DNA of 64,000 bases from Rhodospirillaceae bacterium (GTDB lineage: Bacteria > Pseudomonadota > Alphaproteobacteria > Rhodospirillales > JABHCV01), in contig JABJHA010000015.1 of the NCBI GenBank assembly GCA_018662005.1, forward strand, positions 106,497 to 170,496, given 5' to 3'. This document shows, piece by piece, positions 1 through 8,354 of the stretch. Each line of letters begins with the position of its first letter. Within the stretch, counting starts at the first letter, position 1. The notes under the pieces were generated by a model that was not told where the DNA came from, searched no databases, and worked only from the letters and a program-made list of their open reading frames with translations. Made by a program: the position numbers and the translations under genes.

Positions 1-11
1 ACTTTTTTGGA

Positions 12-1391
12 ATGGGCTCAATCAGACCACCTGCCGTTGCCGGAACCTTCTATTCGGGCAGTTCAGAACAGCTTGGCGCCGACGTTGCCGGTTTTCTGGC
101 CGCTGCCGAAACCGGGACAGCCGTCCCCAAGGCGATCATCGTTCCCCATGCGGGCTTTATATATTCCGGTTCCACCGCGGCCAGCGCTTTTGTGCTGCTG
201 AAAGCCGCCGCCGCGACGATCAGGCGGGTGGTTTTGCTGGGACCGTGTCACCGGGTGCCTTTGAGCGGACTGGCCTTGAGCAGTGCCGAGGCCTTTTCGA
301 CACCGCTTGGCAACGTCGCCATCGATAGCGAGGCGGCCCGCGCCATTGCCAACCTGCCCCAGGTTCAGGTGTTTGACGAGACCCACGCCCAGGAACATTC
401 ACTGGAAGTGCAATTGCCGTTCCTGCAAGCGGTGCTTGAGGATTTTAAAGTGCTGCCGCTGGTGGTTGGCGACGCAAATCCAGACATGGTCGCCGAAATT
501 CTCGATGCCCTGTGGGGAGGTCCCGAAACGCTGATCGTGATTTCCTCGGACCTGAGCCACTTCCTTGATTATGAGCGGGCCCGAAGTCTCGACGCCAGCA
601 CCAGCCGGGCCATTGAAAACCTGGACCCCGCCGCCATCGGCGATGATCAGGCTTGCGGGCGCAACCCCGTTAAAGGTTTGCTGGCGCTGGCCAAACGACG
701 CGGCCTGAAAGTCGAAACGCTGGGCCTGTGTAATTCAGGCGACACCGCAGGAACCAAAGACCGTGTCGTTGGCTATGGCGCCTGGGCGTTTTATGAGGGC
801 GACAAAAGTGAAGATTTTGAAGCCAGGACTCGCACCCTTCTCGATGAACACGGCGTGACCCTGCTTGCCCTGGCTAGTGACAGCATCAACCACGGCCTTG
901 CCGATGGAACGCCTGCCCCGATCAATCTGGTCGATTTTCCAGCCGCCATCACCGCCCCCGGCGCCTCTTTTGTGACCCTGAAAAAGAACGGCCAGTTGCG
1001 CGGATGCATTGGATCGGCACAGGCCCATAGGCCGCTGGTGACTGACGTTACCGACAACGCATTTGCCTCGGCCTTCCGCGATCATCGTTTCTCGCCGTTG
1101 ATGGTAGATGAATTGGTCGGGCTGGAGCTTTCCATATCCGTGTTAAGCCCGTCTTCACCAATGAGCATTACAAGCGAGAAGGATTTGCTAAAACAACTGA
1201 GGCCACAAATTGACGGGCTGATCATTGAAGATAAAGGGATGCGCGCCCTGTTCCTGCCTTCGGTTTGGCGACAGCTGCCCCAGCCTGAACAGTTTCTCGG
1301 TCATTTGAAGGCCAAGGCCGGAATGGCCAGGGGCCACTGGTCACCAACATTTAAAGCATGGCGTTTTATCGCCGCCGAAATATCCGCTTAA
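12..1391 (+). CDS. Memo-AMMECR1 fusion (AmmeMemoRadiSam proteins B and A)
   Basis: Two families are joined in 459 residues. Residues 1-265 are a Memo-like domain: it opens with IRPPAVAGTFY and carries H46 (VPHAGF), H80 (GPCH), H183 (SDLSHF) and C240, the pattern of the Memo metal-site residues. Residues 275-455 are an AMMECR1 domain with the hallmark LRGCIG at 329-334. In many bacteria these two proteins are encoded with a radical SAM enzyme (the AmmeMemoRadiSam set); its substrate is unknown, and the radical SAM gene would lie just off the left edge. The ATG at 12 matches the usual Memo N-terminus, but no in-frame stop is visible upstream, so a slightly earlier start cannot be excluded. Confidence 0.9.
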   Translation: MGSIRPPAVAGTFYSGSSEQLGADVAGFLAAAETGTAVPKAIIVPHAGFIYSGSTAASAFVLLKAAAATIRRVVLLGPCHRVPLSGLALSSAEAFSTPLGNVAIDSEAARAIANLPQVQVFDETHAQEHSLEVQLPFLQAVLEDFKVLPLVVGDANPDMVAEILDALWGGPETLIVISSDLSHFLDYERARSLDASTSRAIENLDPAAIGDDQACGRNPVKGLLALAKRRGLKVETLGLCNSGDTAGTKDRVVGYGAWAFYEGDKSEDFEARTRTLLDEHGVTLLALASDSINHGLADGTPAPINLVDFPAAITAPGASFVTLKKNGQLRGCIGSAQAHRPLVTDVTDNAFASAFRDHRFSPLMVDELVGLELSISVLSPSSPMSITSEKDLLKQLRPQIDGLIIEDKGMRALFLPSVWRQLPQPEQFLGHLKAKAGMARGHWSPTFKAWRFIAAEISA

Positions 1392-1411
1392 GCAAAAAGG
1401 AATAATAGAAA

Positions 1412-2017
1412 GTGTCTGAACCCAAAACCCTGTTGTCAATGGCCGGTGCGCCGATGGACCCGTCGAAACTCTCCGATTCCGCGCTGGTACTGATTGACTG
1501 TCAGAATGAATATGTCTCGGGTGTACTCGCCCTGCCCGCCGTCGCCCCGGCTTTGGCCGAAGCGGCAAAAGTGTTGGCCCGGGCCCGCGACGCGGGTACA
1601 CCTGTTGTCCATGTGGTCCACCACGGTCGCCCGGGCGGCGGTGTCTTCGACCCGGATGGACCATCCTCGGAAATTGCACCGCAAGTGGCGGCTGTCGAAG
1701 GCGAAGCGCAGGTTACCAAGGCGCTGCCCAATGCTTTCGCCGGAACCAATCTGGATGACATTCTTAAAGCAACCGGCAAGAAGGAACTGATCCTTGTCGG
1801 TTTCATGACCCACATGTGCATCAGCGCCACGGCCCGGGTGGCGACGGACCTGGGCTACCGGGTCAGTATTGTCGCAGACGCCACCGCGACCCGTGATTTG
1901 CCGGGACCCGGCGGTGACGGGGTGGTCGGGGCCGAAGACCTGAAACGGGTGGAACTGGCGGCCCTTGCCGATCGTTTCGCCATTATCGTAAAATCTGCCG
2001 CAGAGTTGGGGGAATAG
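1412..2017 (+). CDS. Isochorismatase-family cysteine hydrolase
   Basis: A 201-residue cytoplasmic hydrolase of the isochorismatase/nicotinamidase superfamily. The D-K-C catalytic triad is visible: D29 in LIDCQNEY, K103 in VTKALPNAF and C136 in the THMCISAT turn, with a cis-peptide-like GFMTHM before it. The substrate is not readable; family members cleave isochorismate, nicotinamide, N-carbamoyl compounds or ureidoacrylate. GTG start with an AAGG Shine-Dalgarno 11 bases upstream. It sits 20 bp after the Memo-AMMECR1 gene and 4 bp before the cysQ-like gene, so all three are probably cotranscribed. Confidence 0.88.
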   Translation: MSEPKTLLSMAGAPMDPSKLSDSALVLIDCQNEYVSGVLALPAVAPALAEAAKVLARARDAGTPVVHVVHHGRPGGGVFDPDGPSSEIAPQVAAVEGEAQVTKALPNAFAGTNLDDILKATGKKELILVGFMTHMCISATARVATDLGYRVSIVADATATRDLPGPGGDGVVGAEDLKRVELAALADRFAIIVKSAAELGE

Positions 2018-2021
2018 CCGC

Positions 2022-2798
2022 GTGACACTAAACATCACAATCGACCTGATGGAACAGATTGGTGACCTTGCCAAAAGTGCCGGCAAGGAAATCATGAAAA
2101 TCTACAACAGCGACTTCACCGTCGACACCAAGGCTGATAACTCCCCCGTAACCGAGGCAGACCGCATCGCCGAAGAACTGATCATCCGTGGCCTGCGTGA
2201 AGGCGTCACAGCCCAGTTTCCGATTATCGGCGAGGAAGCCTTCGCCGCCGGGACCGCGCCCGAAATTGGCTCCGGCCCGTTCTGGCTGGTTGACGCCCTT
2301 GACGGCACCAAGAGCTTTATTTCCAAAAGCGCCGAGTTCACCGTCAACATTGCCCTGATTGATGGCGGCCTTCCGACCCTTGGCGTCGTTCACGCCCCTG
2401 CCTTAGGCGATACCTACTGGGGTAGTCGCAGCGGTGCGTTTTGGGAATCGGCGGACGAAACACCGAAAACCATCTCGTGCCGGGCCCCCGGCGGTGATGG
2501 CCTGGTCGTCGTTGCCAGCCGCAATCATCGCTCACCTGAACTGGAAGACTATATTGCCGAACTGGAGGTCAAAAATTCAACCAGCGCCGGCAGTTCTCTT
2601 AAATTTTGTCTGGTCGCCGCAGGCCTTGCCGATATCTATCCGCGGCTGGGCCGGACCATGGAATGGGACACCGCTGCTGGACACGCCGTCGTCATGGCCG
2701 CAGGGGGTAGTGTGCGCAAACTCGACGACAGCCCACTGACTTACGCCAAGGCCGGGTTCGAGAACCCGCATTTCGTCGTTCGTGGGCTCGACGAGTAG
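2022..2798 (+). CDS. cysQ: 3'(2'),5'-bisphosphate nucleotidase CysQ
   Basis: A magnesium-dependent phosphatase of the inositol monophosphatase superfamily, 258 residues. Metal-site motifs are all present: GEE at 70-72, DALDGT at 91-96 and WDTAAG at 215-220. CysQ removes the 3' phosphate from PAP/PAPS, the by-product of sulfate assimilation and sulfo-transfer. The GTG start lies four bases after the previous stop, with the G-rich end of the upstream gene serving as ribosome binding site. An inositol or histidinol phosphatase is possible, but the length and the WDTAAG form favour CysQ. Confidence 0.85.
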   Translation: MTLNITIDLMEQIGDLAKSAGKEIMKIYNSDFTVDTKADNSPVTEADRIAEELIIRGLREGVTAQFPIIGEEAFAAGTAPEIGSGPFWLVDALDGTKSFISKSAEFTVNIALIDGGLPTLGVVHAPALGDTYWGSRSGAFWESADETPKTISCRAPGGDGLVVVASRNHRSPELEDYIAELEVKNSTSAGSSLKFCLVAAGLADIYPRLGRTMEWDTAAGHAVVMAAGGSVRKLDDSPLTYAKAGFENPHFVVRGLDE

Positions 2799-2822
2799 GC
2801 AGAAAATAACGACTTTCAAGTC

Positions 2823-2851
2823 TTGACGGTGATTTTCTATAGGCGCAATAT
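2823..2851 (+). promoter_or_regulatory. Predicted sigma-70 promoter for the 2858-2998 RNA / tsaC
   Basis: TTGACG (2823-2828), a 17-base spacer, then CAATAT (2846-2851). This matches the alphaproteobacterial housekeeping form TTGAC-N17-CTATAT in nearly all positions. It predicts a transcript starting near 2858, at the base of the first stem-loop described in the next entry. Confidence 0.5.
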
Positions 2852-2857
2852 AGTCCA

Positions 2858-2998
2858 CAGGTAGCCGGGAAACCGGCCCCTGAAAAAGCCGCCGTAACCC
2901 TTACGGTGACTGCTGACCGGGTCATTACCGCGGATGGTCCAGTCATTAGCAGAACAGAGAGTAAAGAGCCGTTGGCTGGTCCGGCGGCTCTTTCTTTG
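2858..2998 (+). ncRNA. Candidate structured RNA or leader upstream of tsaC
   Basis: The 221 bases between cysQ and the chosen tsaC start are dense in stem-loops. (1) CAGG/CCTG (2858-2861 with 2879-2882) encloses GCCGG-GAAA-CCGGC (2864-2877), a GNRA-capped helix. (2) CCGTAA-CCC-TTACGG at 2892-2906. (3) A weaker GACC/GGTC helix (2915-2918 with 2936-2939) inside partial TGCT/AGCA pairing. (4) A 9-bp hairpin at 2963-2993 with a T-rich 3' side. A good promoter precedes it. It could be a free small RNA or a cis-acting leader controlling tsaC. I do not recognise it as a known riboswitch class; its sequence does not show the cores of the TPP, cobalamin, glycine, SRP or tmRNA families. Confidence 0.45.
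2963..2993 (+). terminator. Terminator-like hairpin before tsaC
   Basis: Perfect 9-bp arms AAAGAGCCG (2963-2971) and CGGCTCTTT (2985-2993) with a 13-base loop, followed by CTTTGG. The T tract is short, so termination would be partial. Its place 27 bases before the tsaC start suggests either the 3' end of a small RNA or an attenuator. Confidence 0.5.
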
Positions 2999-3019
2999 GT
3001 GATCAGTAAAGGCAAACCC

Positions 3020-3955
3020 TTGCTTCAGGAAAATTCCGAAAATATCGCCAAAGCCGCCACCATCATTACTAACGGCGGACTGGTCGCCTTTCCTACTGAA
3101 ACCGTATACGGCCTGGGCGGCGACGCCACCAACGATGACGCCATCGCCGGTATATTCGAGGCCAAGGAGCGGCCCCGCTTTAATCCGCTGATTATCCACT
3201 TTGCTGATCATGAAAGCGCCGCCGCCACCGTTGAATTCAACGAAACGGCAGAAGCACTGGCCGGTGCTTTCTGGCCCGGCGCCTTGACCCTGGTTTTGAA
3301 GCGCCAACCCGATTGCCCGGTTTCCCTGCTCGCCAGCGCCGGGCTCGACACCCTGGCGGTGCGGGTTCCCAACCATCCCCTCGCCCACGCCCTGCTAAAA
3401 GCGGCAAAGACACCCATCGCGGCACCCAGCGCCAACCGCTCGGGACACATCAGCCCAACGACAGCCGCCCACGTCGAGGAAAGCCTCGGTGATGACATTG
3501 ACGCCATAATCGATGGTGGCCCCTGTGTTATTGGTCTGGAATCGACGGTTATCGATTTAAGCACCGATACCCCGACCCTGTTGCGACACGGTGGCACCGC
3601 CCGCGAGGACATCGAAGCTGTCATTGGAACCCTTGAAATTTCGGACGGCGGCGAAGAAATGCCGCGTTCTCCGGGTATGTTAAAGCGTCATTACGCGCCT
3701 ATGATCCCGCTGCGTCTGAACGCTGAAAAACCCGAGCCCGGCGAGGCATTGCTCGCCTTCGGGCCCAAGGTCAGCGCCCGCCATGCCAACTTAAGCCGCA
3801 GCGGCGACTTAAAAGAAGCAGCGGCCAACCTGTTCGCCATGCTACACATGCTCGATCAACCGGGCTTAAAAGGCATCGCCGTCATGACAATCCCCAACAC
3901 CGGACTGGGCGTCGCCATCAACGACCGGCTGAAGCGGGCGGTGAGTTCGTCATGA
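3020..3955 (+). CDS. L-threonylcarbamoyladenylate synthase (Sua5/TsaC type)
   Basis: Makes threonylcarbamoyl-AMP from threonine, bicarbonate and ATP, the first step of the t6A37 modification of ANN-decoding tRNAs. The YrdC core carries GGLVAFPTETVYGLGGDA, KERPRFNPLI and the PSAN/STV motifs (LESTVIDL). A C-terminal Sua5 domain follows after a SPGMLKRHYAP linker, giving the long Sua5 form. I choose TTG at 3020, with AAAGG seven bases upstream, giving 311 residues. The in-frame GTG codons at 2906 and 2999 lack a ribosome binding site and would translate through the stem-loop region. The stop overlaps the next start (ATGA). Confidence 0.85.
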   Translation: MLQENSENIAKAATIITNGGLVAFPTETVYGLGGDATNDDAIAGIFEAKERPRFNPLIIHFADHESAAATVEFNETAEALAGAFWPGALTLVLKRQPDCPVSLLASAGLDTLAVRVPNHPLAHALLKAAKTPIAAPSANRSGHISPTTAAHVEESLGDDIDAIIDGGPCVIGLESTVIDLSTDTPTLLRHGGTAREDIEAVIGTLEISDGGEEMPRSPGMLKRHYAPMIPLRLNAEKPEPGEALLAFGPKVSARHANLSRSGDLKEAAANLFAMLHMLDQPGLKGIAVMTIPNTGLGVAINDRLKRAVSSS

Positions 3956-5364
3956 CCAAGCATTCCCCCGCGCTGGAAAGCATCCGCGACATTGTCGGGC
4001 CGAAGGGCTGGATTGATTCGCAAGCTGACATGCAGCCTTATTTAAGTGAACAACGCGGTGTCTATGAGGGTGTCGCGCCGGCGATTGTCAAACCGGCCTC
4101 GACCGAAGACGTCGCCGGGGTTCTGAAGATTTGTTCACAGGCCGGGTTGGCCGTCGTTCCCCAGGGCGGCAACACCGGACTGGTCGGTGGCGGTGTTCCT
4201 GATTTTCCGGACGGCGACGGTATTGTCCTGAGTACCGAAAGGCTGAACAGCATTCGCAACATTGACCCCTTAAACCAGACCATGACCGTCGAGGCCGGGG
4301 TTATTCTTGCCGATATCCAGCAAGCCGCCGATGACGTTGAGGCGTTTTTTCCGTTAAGTCTGGGGGCTGAAGGATCATGTCGGATTGGCGGCAATCTTTC
4401 GACCAACGCCGGCGGCGTGCAGGTTTTACGCTACGGCAATGCCCGCGATCTGGTGCTTGGGCTTGAAGTGGTGCTGGCCGACGGGCGCATCTGGGATGGC
4501 CTTCGTTCGTTGCGCAAAGACAATACCGGCTATGATCTTAAACACCTGTTTATGGGCGCCGAAGGGACGCTGGGCATTATTACCGCCGCCGTCCTGAAAA
4601 CCTTTCCTCGCCCAAAAGCCAAAGCAACGGCCATCTGCGCGGCTAAGGATACGGCGTCGATCATGGGACTGTTCAGCCGCGCCAGGGATCGTCTCGGCGA
4701 TGGTCTGAACACCTTTGAAATCATGAACCGCTTCGCCTTCGACATTGCGACACGCCATATTCCCGGCAACAAGGACCCTTTCGAGGCTCCGCACGGCCAG
4801 TACGCCCTGCTGGAGGCAACCGGCACGGGCTCCCATATTAACGAAGCCCTGCACGATCTGCTGGAGGATGGCTTCAGGGATGGCGTCATTGAAGACGCGG
4901 TCGTCGCCGCAAACAGTTCCCAAACCAAAGAACTCTGGCGCATTCGTGAAACCATCCCTGAATCCCAGCATTTTGAGGGCGGTTCCATTTCCCACGATGT
5001 TTCGGTTCCCGTTGCCCGGGTTGAAGAATTCCTGGGGCGGGCGACAACCATGTTCGAGGCGGAAATGGAGGGTATTCGTATCTGCGTCTTCGGCCACGCG
5101 GGCGACGGCAACATCCATTTCAATTTGAGCCAGCCCGTAGGCATGGACAAACAGGACTATCTGGATCACAAAAAGCATCTTAACCGGCTGATCTATGATT
5201 TGGCCGTCGGCATGGATGGCAGCTTTAGCGCCGAACACGGTATTGGACAGTTGAAACGCGACGATCTTGCCCTTTATAAATCAGATGTCGAACTGGATCT
5301 GATGCGGGCCATGAAGAAAGCACTCGACCCGTCCAATATTATGAACCCCGGAAAGATCATCTGA
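3952..5364 (+). CDS. FAD-linked D-2-hydroxyacid dehydrogenase (D-2-hydroxyglutarate dehydrogenase-like)
   Basis: 470 residues of the GlcD/D2HGDH/D-lactate dehydrogenase family. The N-terminal FAD_binding_4 (PCMH) domain shows PQGGNTGLVGGGVPD and LGAEGSCRIGGNLSTNAGG. The C-terminal FAD-oxidase domain shows FGHAGDGNIHFNL (metal and substrate side) and ends in EHGIGQLKR...LDPSNIMNPGKI. It oxidises a D-2-hydroxyacid to the 2-oxoacid and passes electrons on, probably to ETF. Closest in character to D-2-hydroxyglutarate dehydrogenase, but D-lactate or glycolate cannot be ruled out. It overlaps tsaC by four bases and the acyl-CoA dehydrogenase by one, so the three are translationally coupled. Confidence 0.85.
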   Translation: MTKHSPALESIRDIVGPKGWIDSQADMQPYLSEQRGVYEGVAPAIVKPASTEDVAGVLKICSQAGLAVVPQGGNTGLVGGGVPDFPDGDGIVLSTERLNSIRNIDPLNQTMTVEAGVILADIQQAADDVEAFFPLSLGAEGSCRIGGNLSTNAGGVQVLRYGNARDLVLGLEVVLADGRIWDGLRSLRKDNTGYDLKHLFMGAEGTLGIITAAVLKTFPRPKAKATAICAAKDTASIMGLFSRARDRLGDGLNTFEIMNRFAFDIATRHIPGNKDPFEAPHGQYALLEATGTGSHINEALHDLLEDGFRDGVIEDAVVAANSSQTKELWRIRETIPESQHFEGGSISHDVSVPVARVEEFLGRATTMFEAEMEGIRICVFGHAGDGNIHFNLSQPVGMDKQDYLDHKKHLNRLIYDLAVGMDGSFSAEHGIGQLKRDDLALYKSDVELDLMRAMKKALDPSNIMNPGKII

Positions 5365-7145
5365 TGAGCACATACACAGCCCCGACCCAGGATATTCACT
5401 TCGTTCTCAACGAGATTGCCGGTCTTGGTGATGTCGCTACCCTGCCTGGGTTTGAAGACGCGACGCCCGATCTGGTTGAAGCCGTCATTGAGGAAGCAGG
5501 CAAACTGGCATCAGATGTTCTGGCCCCCTTAAATCGCAGTGGTGATATCGAAAACTGTCACTTTGAAAATGGTGTCGTGCGCACCCCGAAGGGTTCCAAA
5601 GACGCTTACAGGCAATTTATCGAAGGTGGCTGGAACGGCGTCCCCTTTGACCCGGACTTCGGCGGCCAGGGTCTGCCCTGGTTGGTTTCGACCGCCGTTT
5701 CTGAAATCTGGAATTCCGCCAACATGGCCTTTAGCCTGTGCCCACTGCTAACCCAGGGCACGATCGAGTTATTGACCACCCATGGTTCTGATGAACTACA
5801 GGCGACATTTCTGGAAAAACTGATTTCGGGCGAGTGGAACGGCACCATGAACCTGACCGAGTCACAGGCCGGAACAGACCTTGCACGGATCAAATCCAAG
5901 GCCGCGCGGGATGGTCAGCATTACCGCATCAGTGGTCAGAAAATTTTCATCACCTTCGGTGAACATGACCTGACCGATAACATCATTCATATGGTATTGG
6001 CGCGCCTGCCGGACGCACCCGAAGGGGTAAAAGGCATTTCATTGTTCCTGGTGCCTAAATTCCTGGTCAACCCGGATGGCAGTCTTGGCGAACGCAATGA
6101 TCTGAAGTGCGTGTCCATTGAACATAAGCTTGGCATCAATGCCAGCCCCACCGCCGTTATGTCTTACGGCGATAACGATGGTGCCATTGGTTATCTGGTC
6201 GGGGCTGAAAATGAAGGCATCAAATGCATGTTCACGATGATGAACAACGCCCGCCTGGCGGTCGGCCTGGAAGGCGTCGCTATCGCCGAACGGGCCTATC
6301 AGCAAGCCCGTGATTATGCGTTGGAACGGGTTCAGAGTCGTGACGCATCAAGCAAGAGTCATGACGCGGTGACCATCATTCACCATCCGGATGTCAAACG
6401 CATGTTGCTGTCCATGAAATCCCGAACCGAGGCAACCCGCGCCCTGGCTTACAGCACTGCGGCAACCCTGGACACCGCCAATCGTCACCCCGACAGTGAA
6501 AAGAGGGCAAGCGCGCAAGCGATGCTCGACCTTTTGATACCCGTGGTCAAAGCCTGGAGCACGGATATCGGTATTGACGTCGCCAACATCGGTGTCCAGG
6601 TCCATGGTGGCATGGGATATATCGAGGAAACCGGTGCCGCCCAGCATTTACGGGATGCCCGCATCGCCTCTATTTACGAAGGCACCAACGGCATTCAGGC
6701 CATTGATCTGGTCGGTCGCAAGGTGGTGCGCGAAAACGGTGAAACCATCGGCACCCTGATCGCAGACATTCGCCGTTTTGCACCGAAAGCCGCCAACGAT
6801 GACCTGACCGCCATCGCCGAACGACTTGAAACGGCGACAAATGCCCTGGAAAAGGCGACAGCGTGGGTGGTTGAAACATTTCCCACAGACCCCAATGCTG
6901 TCCTTGCCGGCGCCAATTCTTATCTATCCTTGCTCGGGCTCACGCTGGGCGGCTGGATGATGGGCAGAGCTGCCGAAATCTCGCTTAAAAAACTCGAAAT
7001 GGGGCAAGGCGACCCGGCCTTTTACAAGGCAAAAATCAACTCGGCCCGCTTTTTTGCCGATCAGGTTCTCGTCGAGGCCGCGAGTCACTGTGAAAAAATC
7101 GTTTCAGGATCGGTTTCGATCACTCAAAGCGATTTTTCCAGTTAG
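5364..7145 (+). CDS. Acyl-CoA dehydrogenase, long (DmdC-like) form
   Basis: 593 residues, about 200 longer than a standard acyl-CoA dehydrogenase, as in the DmdC / phenylpropionyl-type subfamily with an extra C-terminal acyl-CoA dehydrogenase domain. Visible are MNLTESQAGTDL (FAD/substrate loop), IFITFGEHDL, MFTMMNNARLAVG, the flavin-binding QVHGGMGYIEET, and ARIASIYEGTNGIQAIDL with the glutamate expected as catalytic base. It oxidises an acyl-CoA to the enoyl-CoA and feeds ETF. DmdC acts on 3-methylmercaptopropionyl-CoA, but paralogues with other substrates are common, so the substrate is open. ATG overlaps the previous TGA. Confidence 0.85.
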   Translation: MSTYTAPTQDIHFVLNEIAGLGDVATLPGFEDATPDLVEAVIEEAGKLASDVLAPLNRSGDIENCHFENGVVRTPKGSKDAYRQFIEGGWNGVPFDPDFGGQGLPWLVSTAVSEIWNSANMAFSLCPLLTQGTIELLTTHGSDELQATFLEKLISGEWNGTMNLTESQAGTDLARIKSKAARDGQHYRISGQKIFITFGEHDLTDNIIHMVLARLPDAPEGVKGISLFLVPKFLVNPDGSLGERNDLKCVSIEHKLGINASPTAVMSYGDNDGAIGYLVGAENEGIKCMFTMMNNARLAVGLEGVAIAERAYQQARDYALERVQSRDASSKSHDAVTIIHHPDVKRMLLSMKSRTEATRALAYSTAATLDTANRHPDSEKRASAQAMLDLLIPVVKAWSTDIGIDVANIGVQVHGGMGYIEETGAAQHLRDARIASIYEGTNGIQAIDLVGRKVVRENGETIGTLIADIRRFAPKAANDDLTAIAERLETATNALEKATAWVVETFPTDPNAVLAGANSYLSLLGLTLGGWMMGRAAEISLKKLEMGQGDPAFYKAKINSARFFADQVLVEAASHCEKIVSGSVSITQSDFSS

Positions 7146-7233
7146 TGACCCCATCAGCTTAAAATTCGTTAAACCTTGATTTTTTTGTGTTTTTCAGACA
7201 TTTTACGCTGGAAGTTAGGGTGATATTTCATCA

Positions 7234-8352
7234 ATGAGTGGCCTGAATAAATACGTCCTCAAGCAATTGCTTGTGGGAATGATCCTCGTCACAGCGGGGT
7301 TAACCTGTGTCATATGGCTGACCCAGTCGCTGAAGTTCGTCGAAATGATCGTCAATCGTGGCCTGACGACAGGCGTCTTCATGTATTTTACGATGTTGCT
7401 GCTGCCGAATTTTCTCTCCATCGTCCTGCCAATCGCCCTGTTTACGGTCATCGTCTTCACCTATTCAAAACTGATCACAGATCGGGAAATGGTTGTCATG
7501 CGGGCCGCGGGTCTGAGCCAACATGCGTTGGCAAAGCCGGGTTTGATTTTGACTTTTATCGTTGTCATTCTGGGTTACCTGATCAATATCTACCTGCTGC
7601 CCCACTCCTACAGAATGTTCAGGGAATTACAGTGGGAAATCCGCAACAGTTACACCCACATTCTGTTGCAGGAAGGCGCTTTTAACGAGGCATCCGAAGA
7701 CATCATTGTCTACATTCGCAAACGATCCACCGATGGCCAACTGCACGGCATTCTGGTCCATGACGGGCGCGATAAAAACAAACCCTACACCCTGCTTGCC
7801 GAACGTGGTGCCATGTTGCAAGGCGAGGAAGGATCCCGGGTCGTCATGTACAACGGTAACCGTCAGGAAGTTGATCCGGACACTCATCAATTTTCGATCC
7901 TGTATTTTGATCGCTATATCTTTGAAATGGCCGCCACGTCCAATAGCAACGCCGGGCGGTTCCGCGAAGCGCGGGAAAGAACGGTTTATGAACTGTTCAA
8001 CCTTGATAAAGACCCCGATATGTTGCCCCGAAACGTAGGCAAATTTACAGTCGAGGGACACAAAAGGCTGATTTCCCCAATTTCAGCCTTGGGTTATGCG
8101 CTTGTCGGGCTGGCAATTCTTATTTCCAGCAGTTTCAGCAGGCGCACACAATCAAGAAGGATCGTTCTGGCGGCCGTTATTGTTGTCACCTTGCAAGCGG
8201 CAATGCTGGCCCTGGAAAATGCCACGGCAAAAAATCTCTCATTGGTACCGGCCCTGTACGTCCTGGGCTTGTTGCCGGTGTTCGCAGGTTATCTGCTAAT
8301 GTTGAAATCACCGAAAACGAGAGCCACCAGGCGGTTTGGGGCGGCGGGTTAG
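7234..8352 (+). CDS. lptF: LPS export ABC transporter permease LptF
   Basis: 372-residue YjgP/YjgQ-family permease of the LptB2FG complex, which extracts lipopolysaccharide from the inner membrane. Three hydrophobic segments lie before residue 120 and three after 275, flanking a periplasmic beta-jellyroll (about 130-270), the expected 6-helix layout. Motifs include VMRAAGLSQ after helix 2, the coupling region. First gene of the run lptF-lptG-lptD-surA-pdxA-rsmA. The 88 bases upstream are T-rich and may hold the operon promoter, but I could not place it convincingly. Confidence 0.88.
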   Translation: MSGLNKYVLKQLLVGMILVTAGLTCVIWLTQSLKFVEMIVNRGLTTGVFMYFTMLLLPNFLSIVLPIALFTVIVFTYSKLITDREMVVMRAAGLSQHALAKPGLILTFIVVILGYLINIYLLPHSYRMFRELQWEIRNSYTHILLQEGAFNEASEDIIVYIRKRSTDGQLHGILVHDGRDKNKPYTLLAERGAMLQGEEGSRVVMYNGNRQEVDPDTHQFSILYFDRYIFEMAATSNSNAGRFREARERTVYELFNLDKDPDMLPRNVGKFTVEGHKRLISPISALGYALVGLAILISSSFSRRTQSRRIVLAAVIVVTLQAAMLALENATAKNLSLVPALYVLGLLPVFAGYLLMLKSPKTRATRRFGAAG

Positions 8353-8354
8353 TC

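Noticed and set aside
2906..3019. Extension of the Sua5 protein to a GTG at 2906
   Set aside because: No ribosome binding site, atypical residues for the family, and the DNA folds into stem-loops instead.
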